Positions 1-5,826 of a DNA stretch of 7,786 bases are shown piece after piece. Under the pieces are notes generated by a model, which made no database searches, had not been told where the DNA came from, and worked only from the letters and a program-made list of their open reading frames with translations. The position numbers and the translations under genes are program-made. How positions within the stretch are numbered: the first letter of the stretch is position 1; every line of letters starts with the position of its first letter. This DNA comes from Dehalococcoidia bacterium (GTDB lineage: Bacteria; Chloroflexota; Dehalococcoidia; SZUA-161): assembly GCA_030619685.1 (NCBI GenBank), contig JAUXAX010000078.1, positions 1 to 7,786 on the forward strand. Direction: 5' to 3'.

Positions 1-1
1 T

Positions 2-196
2 CCAGAAACACTGGAAGATTTCAGAAGCCCCAAGTATTCACTTGGCATCATGGACCAATTCTTCGAAACAACCTGGCGCAGTCAGCATCTCTCCTCCGCA
101 GCAAGACATCAGCTTCTCATGGACCATGGGTTCAAGAATCCTGCAACGATCACGATAGCCGGTGGCTCTCTTGAAGCGACTCATGCTGGGAAATAA
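2..196 (+). CDS. Possible 3' end of an unidentified gene (partial)
   Basis: The second plus-strand frame is open from the left edge to a TAA at 194-196, giving about 64 residues beginning PETLEDFRSPKYSLG and ending ITIAGGSLEATHAGK. The composition looks protein-like, with mixed hydrophobic and charged residues, and the codons show no strong bias. An open run of this length in one frame has a chance probability of roughly 5 percent, so it is weak evidence. I do not recognise a family. If real, it is the C-terminus of a gene entering from the left and running in the same direction as the zinc-ribbon gene at 419. The competing minus-strand frames across this stretch are rejected separately. Confidence 0.28.
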   Translation, partial: PETLEDFRSPKYSLGIMDQFFETTWRSQHLSSAARHQLLMDHGFKNPATITIAGGSLEATHAGK

Positions 197-253
197 GACT
201 AGATAAGCAAGCGGACACGCCGCGATCCCTCTCGCCACTAGGTCTCGGGGCTC

Positions 254-271
254 CGACCCCCATCGGGGTCG
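254..271. repeat. GC-rich hairpin, 7-bp stem with 4-nt loop
   Basis: CGACCCC (254-260) pairs perfectly with GGGGTCG (265-271) around the loop CATC. A second G4 run at 247-250 could compete for the same C run. No T tract follows on either strand, so this is not a standard intrinsic terminator. It lies about 58 nt after the possible gene end at 196. It might protect or end that transcript, or it may be a chance structure. Confidence 0.35.
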
Positions 272-342
272 AGCGGGTGTAGAGGCGGCCACGAGGACGC
301 CTTTGTATCTTCTCAATAGCCGCGACATGATTCTTCTTGCCA

Positions 343-371
343 TTGACAATCAACATGTTGTCGTCTAGGAT
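343..371 (+). promoter_or_regulatory. Sigma70-type promoter for the zinc-ribbon gene
   Basis: A perfect -35 hexamer TTGACA (343-348) is followed after exactly 17 bp by TAGGAT (366-371), which matches TATAAT at four of six positions. Transcription would start near 378, leaving an untranslated leader of about 40 nt before the ATG at 419. No clear Shine-Dalgarno sequence is seen in that leader. The promoter supports expression of the short gene despite its truncation. Confidence 0.5.
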
Positions 372-418
372 GTACGCACCGAAAAATCAGCAGGCAATTC
401 GCCTAACCACAATCAAAA

Positions 419-754
419 ATGAAATGCCCAAAGTGCCAGTCTGAGAATCCCGAGAAGGCTAAGTTCTGCGTCAAGTGCGCTGCCAAGCTCGAGATCGTGT
501 GCCCAAGCTGTGGTGAAGCAAGCCCGCCCGATAGCAACTTCTGCATGAACTGTGCCCACGACCTAGCGGTTCCCTCAGAACAGCCTCCCTCAGCCCTCTC
601 CTTTGACGAAAAACTCGACAAGATCCACCGTGTCCTGGGTGGAGGATGCGGTGCGCCAAAAGCACTTGGTTTTGGAACGTCGGACGTAGAGGAACCCTTT
701 TGGCCCCTGGTAGCATTCAGAGAGGTATCGCTTTACGCACTCATGCTTGGCTGA
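419..754 (+). CDS. Truncated double-zinc-ribbon protein, N-terminal relic of a cyclase-type regulator
   Basis: The product has 111 residues. Residues 1-49 hold two zinc ribbons, each CxxC-x10-CxxC (C3, C6, C17, C20 and C28, C31, C42, C45). Residues 60-71, LSFDEKLDKIHR, match the linker that in DZR-type adenylate/guanylate cyclases leads into the cyclase domain and then an AAA-type ATPase, proteins usually near 1000 residues. Here the similarity stops at about residue 73. The last 38 residues are unlike anything I recognise and the frame closes at 754. There is no cyclase or ATPase sequence in the window. The reading is therefore a decayed gene whose head survives, or a small zinc-binding protein made from that head. 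It converges on the acyl-CoA synthetase gene, with 18 bp between stops. The match to the cyclase family is from memory. Confidence 0.6.
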   Translation: MKCPKCQSENPEKAKFCVKCAAKLEIVCPSCGEASPPDSNFCMNCAHDLAVPSEQPPSALSFDEKLDKIHRVLGGGCGAPKALGFGTSDVEEPFWPLVAFREVSLYALMLG

Positions 755-772
755 GATATAGACAAAGTCTGG

Positions 773-2209
773 CTACACAACCTCAGATTTGAATTTCGAG
801 TAATAGGCAGCGCAGCCAAGCGCCTTAATGGCAATGTCGAGGTCGAAGTAGGCTGGCAATCCGCGTGCTTGCAGCTGGCGCGCCAATTCCTCCATCGCGG
901 GCAAACTGGTCCCATAGAGCCAGACGTTCACAGTCTTTGAGACGTCTCTCGTCAACCGGTCGAACATGTCGACAATCATCGGATACATGGGAACAAGTTG
1001 ATGGCCGCAGCTGAACGTAATAGTGGCGCAATCCACATTAGCGTCATGGAGCACTATAGAGGCTACCTGTTCGACGGCGGCGAAGGGGTTGGATGAGCTC
1101 TGGCTGTGAGAGTCAGATATCGCCGGTCCTACATCAACAGGGTTGGGGCCCAGCCGAGGGGCCACTTTGGATAGCTTGTGGACTGTGTCTGATGAGAATT
1201 CCGCGATCGCCAGCCCGGCTTGCGAGGCTGCGTCAGCCGCTATCACGCCCTGCCCGCCGGTGAAGGTGATGACAGCAAATCGGTTGCCCGCGGGCAGCGG
1301 TTGATATTCGAACGTCTTGGGAATCTCCCACAGCTCCTCCCAGGTGCTAACACGAATAGCTCCGACCTGCCTCAAAGCAGCGTCATAGATTTGGTCGCTT
1401 CCCATCAGCGAGCCGGTGTGAGAGACCGAAGCTCTTGCGCCTGCCTCGCTCCAACCTGTCTTCAAAATCAGCAGCGGCTTGCGGGCTACCAGCCTTCGGG
1501 CTGCAGCCATAAACCGAGGGCCATCCCTCACGTCCTCCAGGTGCATGGCGACCACCCTTGTCTCCAGGTCATCTGCCAAGTAGTTCAGGATGTCAACTTC
1601 ATCGACGTCGCACTTGTTGCCAAGGTCACACATCTTGCTGATAGGATAGGCCCAATCCTCAAGAGGAGTCTGATGGGGACCGATAGAGCCGGTCTGGCTG
1701 CAAAAGGCTATGCCACCCCTCTCGATTCTGCTGTTGTCTGTGTACGGCGGAACAGTCACCAAGCCGTTGGCAGCGTTAACCACGCCGAATGTATTCGGTC
1801 CCATGATGCGAATACCGGTGCGACGGGCGATATCCACCAACTGCCGCTGGAGTTCGGCTCCATCTTCACCGGACTCGGCAAAGCCTTCGGATAGGACAAT
1901 GACTGCCCTCACTCCCTTCCCCGCACATTGCTCGACGATCGCTGGTATCGTCGGTGGGGGCGTAATCACCACGGCCAAGTCGATAGGCCCAGTCACCCCA
2001 TTTAGGTTGGAATAGACTCTGGAGCCAAAGACTTCCCCGTAATTCGCGGGGTTAGGGTTAATGGGGTATATTGCGCCAGAGAAGCCGAAGTGGCGCATGT
2101 TCTTTATCACTCCATAGGCAGTCCCCATTACTTCCCGCAACGAGCCAATGACGGCAACCGCGGAGGGCTCGAAAAACGCCGCCAGGCCCTCTCCATTCGG
2201 TGAACTCAT
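773..2209 (-). CDS. Acyl-CoA synthetase (NDP/ADP-forming) alpha subunit, CoA-binding
   Basis: Starting from the ATG at 2207-2209 the product has 478 residues. An N-terminal Rossmann CoA-binding domain (about 8-145) shows AVAVIGS, GAIYPINPNP and IMGPNTFGVVN. A succinyl-CoA-synthetase-like region (about 160-300) shows SQTGS, LGNKCDVDEVDILNYLADD and the phospho-histidine motif SHTGSLMGSD, with His264 the expected phosphorylated residue. A third domain (about 305-470) contains FTGGQGVIAADA. These fit the alpha part of ADP-forming acetate/acyl-CoA ligases, which interconvert acyl-CoA + ADP + Pi with acid + CoA + ATP in the cytoplasm. The length equals a stand-alone alpha subunit. The ATP-grasp beta subunit needed for catalysis is not in the window. 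A GTG four codons upstream (2219-2221) keeps the frame open, but TGAGG at 2216-2220 lies 6 nt before the ATG, which I therefore prefer. The gene is divergent from the kinase gene. The acyl substrate cannot be told. Confidence 0.9.
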   Translation of the reverse strand: MSSPNGEGLAAFFEPSAVAVIGSLREVMGTAYGVIKNMRHFGFSGAIYPINPNPANYGEVFGSRVYSNLNGVTGPIDLAVVITPPPTIPAIVEQCAGKGVRAVIVLSEGFAESGEDGAELQRQLVDIARRTGIRIMGPNTFGVVNAANGLVTVPPYTDNSRIERGGIAFCSQTGSIGPHQTPLEDWAYPISKMCDLGNKCDVDEVDILNYLADDLETRVVAMHLEDVRDGPRFMAAARRLVARKPLLILKTGWSEAGARASVSHTGSLMGSDQIYDAALRQVGAIRVSTWEELWEIPKTFEYQPLPAGNRFAVITFTGGQGVIAADAASQAGLAIAEFSSDTVHKLSKVAPRLGPNPVDVGPAISDSHSQSSSNPFAAVEQVASIVLHDANVDCATITFSCGHQLVPMYPMIVDMFDRLTRDVSKTVNVWLYGTSLPAMEELARQLQARGLPAYFDLDIAIKALGCAAYYSKFKSEVV

Positions 2210-2215
2210 ACGAAA

Positions 2216-2220
2216 CCTCA
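2216..2220 (-). promoter_or_regulatory. Ribosome binding site that sets the synthetase start
   Basis: On the minus strand TGAGG is followed by six bases and the ATG at 2209-2207. The alternative GTG at 2221-2219 overlaps this site and has no comparable site upstream, so the shorter 478-residue reading is preferred. Confidence 0.6.
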
Positions 2221-2261
2221 CGTGCTCAATTGTTCAACAGACGGTCACCACTGCAAGACTG

Positions 2262-2290
2262 ATACTACTTGTCTGGGAGATATTAGTCAA
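2262..2290 (-). promoter_or_regulatory. Sigma70-type promoter for the acyl-CoA synthetase gene
   Basis: On the minus strand TTGACT (2290-2285, five of six matches to TTGACA) is followed after 17 bp by TAGTAT (2267-2262, four of six matches to TATAAT). Transcription would begin near 2255, leaving about 45 nt of leader before the ATG at 2209. Confidence 0.5.
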
Positions 2291-2307
2291 TTGCCGTACT
2301 TGTCTCG

Positions 2308-2367
2308 ACGCAACAACCCAAGTCAGATCAACAGTTTCAGTGCGAGAGGCCACTCAATTTGTTGCGT
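2308..2367. promoter_or_regulatory. 9-bp inverted repeat across the divergent promoters, possible operator
   Basis: ACGCAACAA (2308-2316) is the exact reverse complement of TTGTTGCGT (2359-2367), with a 42-bp spacer. The right arm covers the -35 of the kinase promoter, and the left arm lies 17 bp upstream of the -35 of the synthetase promoter. One regulator or dimer pair bound here could affect both genes. A rough estimate gives about a one in ten chance of such a repeat in a region this size, so it is suggestive only. Confidence 0.3.
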
Positions 2368-2390
2368 TGCTTTGGTCTTTTTGATATGAT
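2362..2390 (+). promoter_or_regulatory. Sigma70-type promoter for the histidine kinase gene
   Basis: TATGAT (2385-2390, five of six matches to TATAAT) is preceded by exactly 17 bp and TTGCGT (2362-2367), which keeps only the TTG of the -35 consensus. The start would be near 2397, giving a leader of about 68 nt. The weak -35 coincides with an arm of the inverted repeat, which would suit a regulated promoter. Confidence 0.4.
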
Positions 2391-2464
2391 TCGCACTACC
2401 TAGGGCTTCGCATTTTGGAGCTATTCTTCGCCAAGTGGCTCTTGCCAAGGAGTCGAGCGGCATC

Positions 2465-4471
2465 ATGGTTAGGAAATCAGAGAAGAAATACAGTGAGAAA
2501 ACCCAAAAGCGGCTCAAAGAGGAGCCGCATGCTCTTTATGAGGGCGTCCCGCAACCGGAGAAGTCAGGGGCGGTGAGCAATTGGACGGAGGAAGCGCTGC
2601 TAGAGCGTGGACACGTGACATCCGCAGCCATTGAAGAAATGCCTGATGGCGTCATGCTGGTTGATTTGGATGGCAAAGTGGCCTATGTCAACGAAGCCTT
2701 TGAAAAACTGCTCGGCTACAAGGCAGATGAGCTGGTTGGAACGTCTGCTCTTGATCTGCCAACATACTTTGGCCCAAGAGATAGAGAGAGGGCCAGGGAA
2801 GTCCTCAAGGAAGCTATGGAGAAAGGCAGTGCTGAACATATCGATATTGGTGCCCTGAACAAGGCTGGCGAGGAAATCGCTATCAGTTTTGCGGCTTCAG
2901 TCATGAAAGATGCTTGGGGAAACCCAAGAACCTTGGTTGCCGTCATAAGAGACATCACCGAGCGCAAGAGGAGGGAGGAGGCGTTGAAAGCAAGTGAACA
3001 GCACTTTCGAGCTCTTGTTGAGAACTCTTTGGATGGCAGCGCGATTCTGAACGGCGACCTGACGATCCGCTACGAAAGCCCCTCTGCCGAACGGATCCTC
3101 GGCTACAAACCGGAAGAACTAATAGGCAAGGGCACGCTTAAGTTCCTTCACCCAGACGATGCGCAAAATGTCATCAAGACCTTGGATGTTCTCTTCCAAC
3201 ATCCTGGGCAGGCTGTATCCATGGCAGTCCGTTTCCTGCACAAAGACGGCTCGTGGCGCGTAATCGAAGGGGTGGTAAATAACCTTCTCCATGATCCCTC
3301 GGTCAAGGGCATTGTTGTTAACTATCGCGATATCACCGAGCGCAAGCGTGCAGAGGAGGCGCTGAAGCAAAGGGAAAAGCACTTTCGAGTGATGATCGAG
3401 AACTCCTTGGATGACGTCGCGATTCTAGATCGGGAGGGGAACATTATCTCCCAAAGCCCATCTGTTGAACTCGTGTTGGGATATGGACCTGATGAGCATA
3501 CAGGGAGAAGATCGTTGGATTTTGTCCACCCAGACGATATGCCAAATATTGCTGTGGCCTTTGCCAGACTGGTCCAGAATCCAGGGTCCACTTTTCACGG
3601 AGAGCTACGCGCCCAGCACAAAGACGGCTCATGGCGTATCCTTGAAGTCATGGTCAGGAACTTCCTCGATGACCCAGTTGTGGAGGGGATACTTGCCAAC
3701 TTTCGCGACGTCACCGAGCGCAAGGTGGCGGAAGACGAACGGGTCGAGCATGCGGCCGCTCTAGCGAGGGCGGAGGAGCTGCAATTGTCGCGACAACGGA
3801 TGGTTACCGTGCAGGAGTCTGTGCGAAGAGACATCGCGCAGCAGCTCCATGGGTCGGTACAGAACAGGCTCATTATCCTGCTACATCGACTAGCGGAGTT
3901 AGAGCAGGCGGGCTCGCCAAAAGACTTGACCGAGGAAATAGGGGGCCTGCGCCGAGAATTAGCAGAGTTGCTGGAGAACCAAGTGCGGTCCATCAGCCAC
4001 CGTCTCTACCCCTCAATCCTGCGTCGGGGGCTCGTCGCGGCCCTGCGTTCCCTGGAAGACCAGTTTGAAGCTGCCCTACCTATTGAGATGGAACTGGATG
4101 AAGAGTTCGTGCGGCAGGAGAGGGCCGATCCTAAGTTGATTCCAGAACAAGTGAGGCTGGCAGCGTATCGCATCGCCGAAGAGGCCCTGACCAATGCAGT
4201 CAAGAACGCAAAGGCCAACAGGATAACCATAGCGCTCGGGCTGTCTTCCCAAGGATGGTTGCGTCTCATGGTGCACGACAATGGAGAGGGATTCGACTTG
4301 GGCAGCGTTTCTGGCGGACTGGGCTTGCTGATGATGCAGGACTACGCTGAGGTAGTGGGCGGCAGGTGTGTTGTCCGCAGTGCTCCAGACGAGGGCACAG
4401 AGGTCACAGCTATTCTTCCCCTTGCAGGGCCTGGCGCAGAGCATCCAGAGACAGCTTTATCTTTGGAATAA
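2465..4471 (+). CDS. Soluble sensor histidine kinase, three PAS domains, NarL/HisKA_3-type
   Basis: The product has 668 residues from ATG 2465, with no membrane segment or signal peptide, so it should be a cytoplasmic sensor. Three PAS domains with PAC ends lie at about 53-168, 180-294 and 306-420, each closing with D[IV]TERK. PAS2 and PAS3 share HFR, HPDD and HKDGSWR. A coiled-coil-like linker (about 420-450) leads to the dimerisation/phosphotransfer helix with RRDIAQQLHGSVQNRL, where His462 is the likely phosphoacceptor. The ATPase domain follows, with N-box EEALTNAVKNA (from 572, Asn577), DNGEGFD (from 605) and GGLGLL (about 617). The residue after the histidine is Gly, not the usual Asp/Glu. 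AAGGAG at 2447-2452 lies 12 nt before this ATG. A GTG at 2435 would add ten residues, so the start is not certain. Its 3' end overlaps the receiver-only regulator on the other strand by 62 bp. The ligand is unknown. Confidence 0.88.
   Translation: MVRKSEKKYSEKTQKRLKEEPHALYEGVPQPEKSGAVSNWTEEALLERGHVTSAAIEEMPDGVMLVDLDGKVAYVNEAFEKLLGYKADELVGTSALDLPTYFGPRDRERAREVLKEAMEKGSAEHIDIGALNKAGEEIAISFAASVMKDAWGNPRTLVAVIRDITERKRREEALKASEQHFRALVENSLDGSAILNGDLTIRYESPSAERILGYKPEELIGKGTLKFLHPDDAQNVIKTLDVLFQHPGQAVSMAVRFLHKDGSWRVIEGVVNNLLHDPSVKGIVVNYRDITERKRAEEALKQREKHFRVMIENSLDDVAILDREGNIISQSPSVELVLGYGPDEHTGRRSLDFVHPDDMPNIAVAFARLVQNPGSTFHGELRAQHKDGSWRILEVMVRNFLDDPVVEGILANFRDVTERKVAEDERVEHAAALARAEELQLSRQRMVTVQESVRRDIAQQLHGSVQNRLIILLHRLAELEQAGSPKDLTEEIGGLRRELAELLENQVRSISHRLYPSILRRGLVAALRSLEDQFEAALPIEMELDEEFVRQERADPKLIPEQVRLAAYRIAEEALTNAVKNAKANRITIALGLSSQGWLRLMVHDNGEGFDLGSVSGGLGLLMMQDYAEVVGGRCVVRSAPDEGTEVTAILPLAGPGAEHPETALSLE
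3001..3722 (+). repeat. Tandem duplication of a PAS-PAC unit within the kinase gene
   Basis: The stretch starting GCACTTTCGA at 3001 recurs at 3379, an offset of 378 bp or exactly 126 codons. The PAC-end DITERK motif recurs at the same offset (2951, 3329), and a third copy, DVTERK, follows near 3707. The two units share the order HFR...ENSLD...HPDD...HKDGSWR. The copies have diverged considerably, so this is an old internal duplication and not a recent one. Confidence 0.7.
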
Positions 4472-4772
4472 ACGCCAGTGCGCCCTCTTCCATTGCCAGT
4501 CTTTCATAGACGCGCTCCTCACGGGCACTGACAAGTATTGCCTTGATGCCGGGGAAGTAGTCCTGAACGTATCGAGCTACTTCCAGGCCGTCTGGCTCGG
4601 GCATATACATATCTGCGATCACCAGGTCTGGCACAAGGGATGGGATGAGGTGAATGGCTTCCGTGCCCGTGCTGGCCTCGCCCACCAGTTGGAAATCTTC
4701 GCTGCCTTCCAGCAGTGACCGAAGCCATCGACGAAACTCAGGCTCGTCATCGGCTACGATGACCCGGTACAC
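4410..4772 (-). CDS. Receiver-only response regulator (CheY-like)
   Basis: The product has 120 residues and forms one receiver domain. The acidic pocket is D8-D9, the phosphoacceptor is Asp54 in VIADMYMPEPDG, the switch Ser is Ser82 in ILVSARE and the conserved Lys is Lys104 in FIPK. The chain ends right after the last receiver helix, so there is no DNA-binding or enzymatic output domain. The start is a GTG (4770-4772) with a strong AAGGGG (4779-4784) 6 nt upstream. It lies 104 bp after the NarL-type regulator on the same strand, so the two may be co-transcribed. Its last 62 bp are antisense to the kinase 3' end. It may act through protein contact, as a phosphate sink, or as a competitor for the kinase. 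Its receiver resembles those of NarL-type regulators, so it may descend from one that lost its HTH. Confidence 0.85.
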   Translation of the reverse strand: MYRVIVADDEPEFRRWLRSLLEGSEDFQLVGEASTGTEAIHLIPSLVPDLVIADMYMPEPDGLEVARYVQDYFPGIKAILVSAREERVYERLAMEEGALAFIPKIKLSLDALRQALQGEE

Positions 4773-4876
4773 TCTGCACCCCTTCCTTCGCCATGAAGTT
4801 CACGCCTCTCCACGGATAACCACAGTAGCGCCTTTTAGAAGGGATACAATAGTGCTGGCCTGATGATTCTCCTCGT

Positions 4877-5539
4877 CTATCCCTGAGCTTTCTTGGAGCT
4901 CTCTAAATAGAGGAGGGTGGCTTTGACTCGGGCATGAATATCGAGCTCATGAGAGAGATGTAGTTCCTGATAGATGCCGTTGATGTAGGTCTCCACCGAC
5001 TTTCGGGACAGCCTCAGATGCTGAGCTATAGCGGCGTTGCTGTAGCCTTGGGCGAGGAGTTCCAGAACTTCCTGGTGCCTGGGGTTCAGCCTCGCCACTG
5101 CCGAGCCTTGCCCAGGCCGCAGGCCTGCCACTATCGCGGGATCCAGCACCACCATGCCCGCCTTGCTTCCCTGGATCGCGCGCACAACGGTGGCCAGGTC
5201 AGGCACTGTCTGTTTCAGGAGGTAAGCCCATCCTCGGATATCCTCGAGGGGCAGGCTTGTGACGTAGTGCCGCTCACTGTGAACAGAGAGGATAACAACG
5301 CCCGTTTGCGGCCTTTCCCTCTTGATCCGCAGCGCCGCCTCGATGCCGTCCAGCTCACCTGGGAGCTCGATGTCCATAAGGACCACATCGGGCTTCTCCT
5401 GCCTGGCAAGGCGGATCGCCGTCTCACCATCCTCAGCCTCACCCACTACCTTAAGTCCCGGTTCTGCAGACAGAGTGCGACATAATAGCTCCCTGAAAAG
5501 GGCCTCATCGTCCACTACAACTACTCTCGTTGTCTCCAT
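4877..5539 (-). CDS. NarL/FixJ-family response regulator (receiver + LuxR-type HTH)
   Basis: The product has 220 residues. The receiver (about 4-125) has the acidic pair D10-D11, phosphoacceptor Asp56 in [14 protein letters not shown], Ser85 in VVILSVHS and Lys109 in YLLKQ. A LuxR-type helix-turn-helix (about 150-200) shows [25 protein letters not shown] and [18 protein letters not shown]. It should be a phosphorylation-dependent transcription factor. Regulators of this class normally pair with HisKA_3-type kinases such as the one at 2465-4471, so it is the best candidate partner. The ATG at 5539 has AGGAG (5547-5551) 7 nt upstream. It leads the minus-strand pair and is divergent from the synthase-like gene at 5823, so the shared upstream region is a natural place for it to act on that operon and on itself. 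Its targets are inferred and not shown. Confidence 0.92.
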   Translation of the reverse strand: METTRVVVVDDEALFRELLCRTLSAEPGLKVVGEAEDGETAIRLARQEKPDVVLMDIELPGELDGIEAALRIKRERPQTGVVILSVHSERHYVTSLPLEDIRGWAYLLKQTVPDLATVVRAIQGSKAGMVVLDPAIVAGLRPGQGSAVARLNPRHQEVLELLAQGYSNAAIAQHLRLSRKSVETYINGIYQELHLSHELDIHARVKATLLYLESSKKAQG

Positions 5540-5622
5540 ATGCGCTCTCCTCTTCCCAGAGCACCCTGTCAGCTCTTGCCGGGGCCCAGAGGGCGTCTTA
5601 CACTCCCTACCCCTATTATGTT

Positions 5623-5651
5623 ATTATGTCAGGTGCCAGCACTGTTGTCTA
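5623..5651 (-). promoter_or_regulatory. Sigma70-type promoter for the NarL-type regulator pair
   Basis: On the minus strand TAGACA (5651-5646, five of six matches to TTGACA) is followed after 17 bp by CATAAT (5628-5623, five of six matches to TATAAT). The start would be near 5616, giving about 77 nt of leader. A second CATAAT follows at 5620-5615. CAGCAC (5637-5642) and GTGCTG (5677-5682) form a 6-bp inverted repeat around the -35 region, too short to call an operator. Confidence 0.5.
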
Positions 5652-5711
5652 CACCGTGCCACCACTACCTAATATGGTGCTGTCCCTCAAGAGCCAATGA
5701 GAAAGTGCGGT

Positions 5712-5739
5712 GGGACAAAACAAGTAACGACACTATACT
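5712..5739 (+). promoter_or_regulatory. Possible promoter for the synthase-like/thiolase operon
   Basis: TATACT (5734-5739, five of six matches to TATAAT) is preceded by 16 bp and GGGACA (5712-5717, four of six matches to TTGACA). The start would be near 5746, about 77 nt before the ATG at 5823. A second possible -10, TAGAAT (5773-5778), has no -35 at a usual distance. Confidence 0.35.
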
Positions 5740-5787
5740 CAGCAGATGTCCCACGCCTTATCCTCAAAGTGATAGAATAGGGTTGGT

Positions 5788-5826
5788 ATGGCCGAAAACA
5801 ATAACGAACGCAGGAGATGTCGATGA
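5788..5826 (+). other. Possible 12-codon upstream ORF overlapping the synthase-like start
   Basis: ATG at 5788 opens a reading frame for MAENNNERRRCR and stops at TGA 5824-5826. This overlaps the preferred start ATG 5823 as ATGA, the usual layout for translational coupling. It contains the ribosome binding site of the main gene. Its own upstream sequence has only AGGG a few bases away, so translation is uncertain and chance is quite possible. Confidence 0.15.
5812..5816 (+). promoter_or_regulatory. Ribosome binding site that sets the synthase-like start
   Basis: AGGAG directly abuts an ATG at 5817, which leaves no spacer for that codon, but it lies 6 nt before the in-frame ATG at 5823. The second ATG gives MIGITSYGAYIP, the usual start of this protein family. 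The start at 5823 is therefore preferred. Confidence 0.75.

Noticed and set aside
254..271. Intrinsic terminator after the left-edge frame
   Set aside because: The stem is good, but there is no T tract on either side, so it is listed only as a hairpin.
38..349. 103-residue open frame on the minus strand, and a second one at 150-356
   Set aside because: Both are Arg/Pro-rich with no recognisable motif and no clear ribosome binding site. Their starts overlap the -35 of the plus-strand promoter at 343-371, and they cross the GC-rich hairpin.
755..772. Bidirectional terminator between the converging zinc-ribbon and synthetase genes
   Set aside because: Only a 4-bp stem (AGAC/GTCT, 760-770) is present, with no T tract, which is too weak to call.
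1220..1894. 224-residue open frame on the plus strand
   Set aside because: It lies wholly inside the acyl-CoA synthetase gene on the other strand and shows no family motif.
3595..3993. 132-residue open frame on the minus strand
   Set aside because: It is rich in Ser, Arg and Cys and antisense to the PAS3 and dimerisation regions of the kinase, whose motifs are unmistakable.
4773..4876. Separate promoter for the receiver-only regulator
   Set aside because: No -35/-10 pair with usual spacing was convincing in the 104-bp gap; read-through from the NarL-type regulator gene is the simpler view.
5018..5485. 155-residue open frame on the plus strand
   Set aside because: It is antisense to the NarL-type regulator, which has all receiver and HTH motifs.
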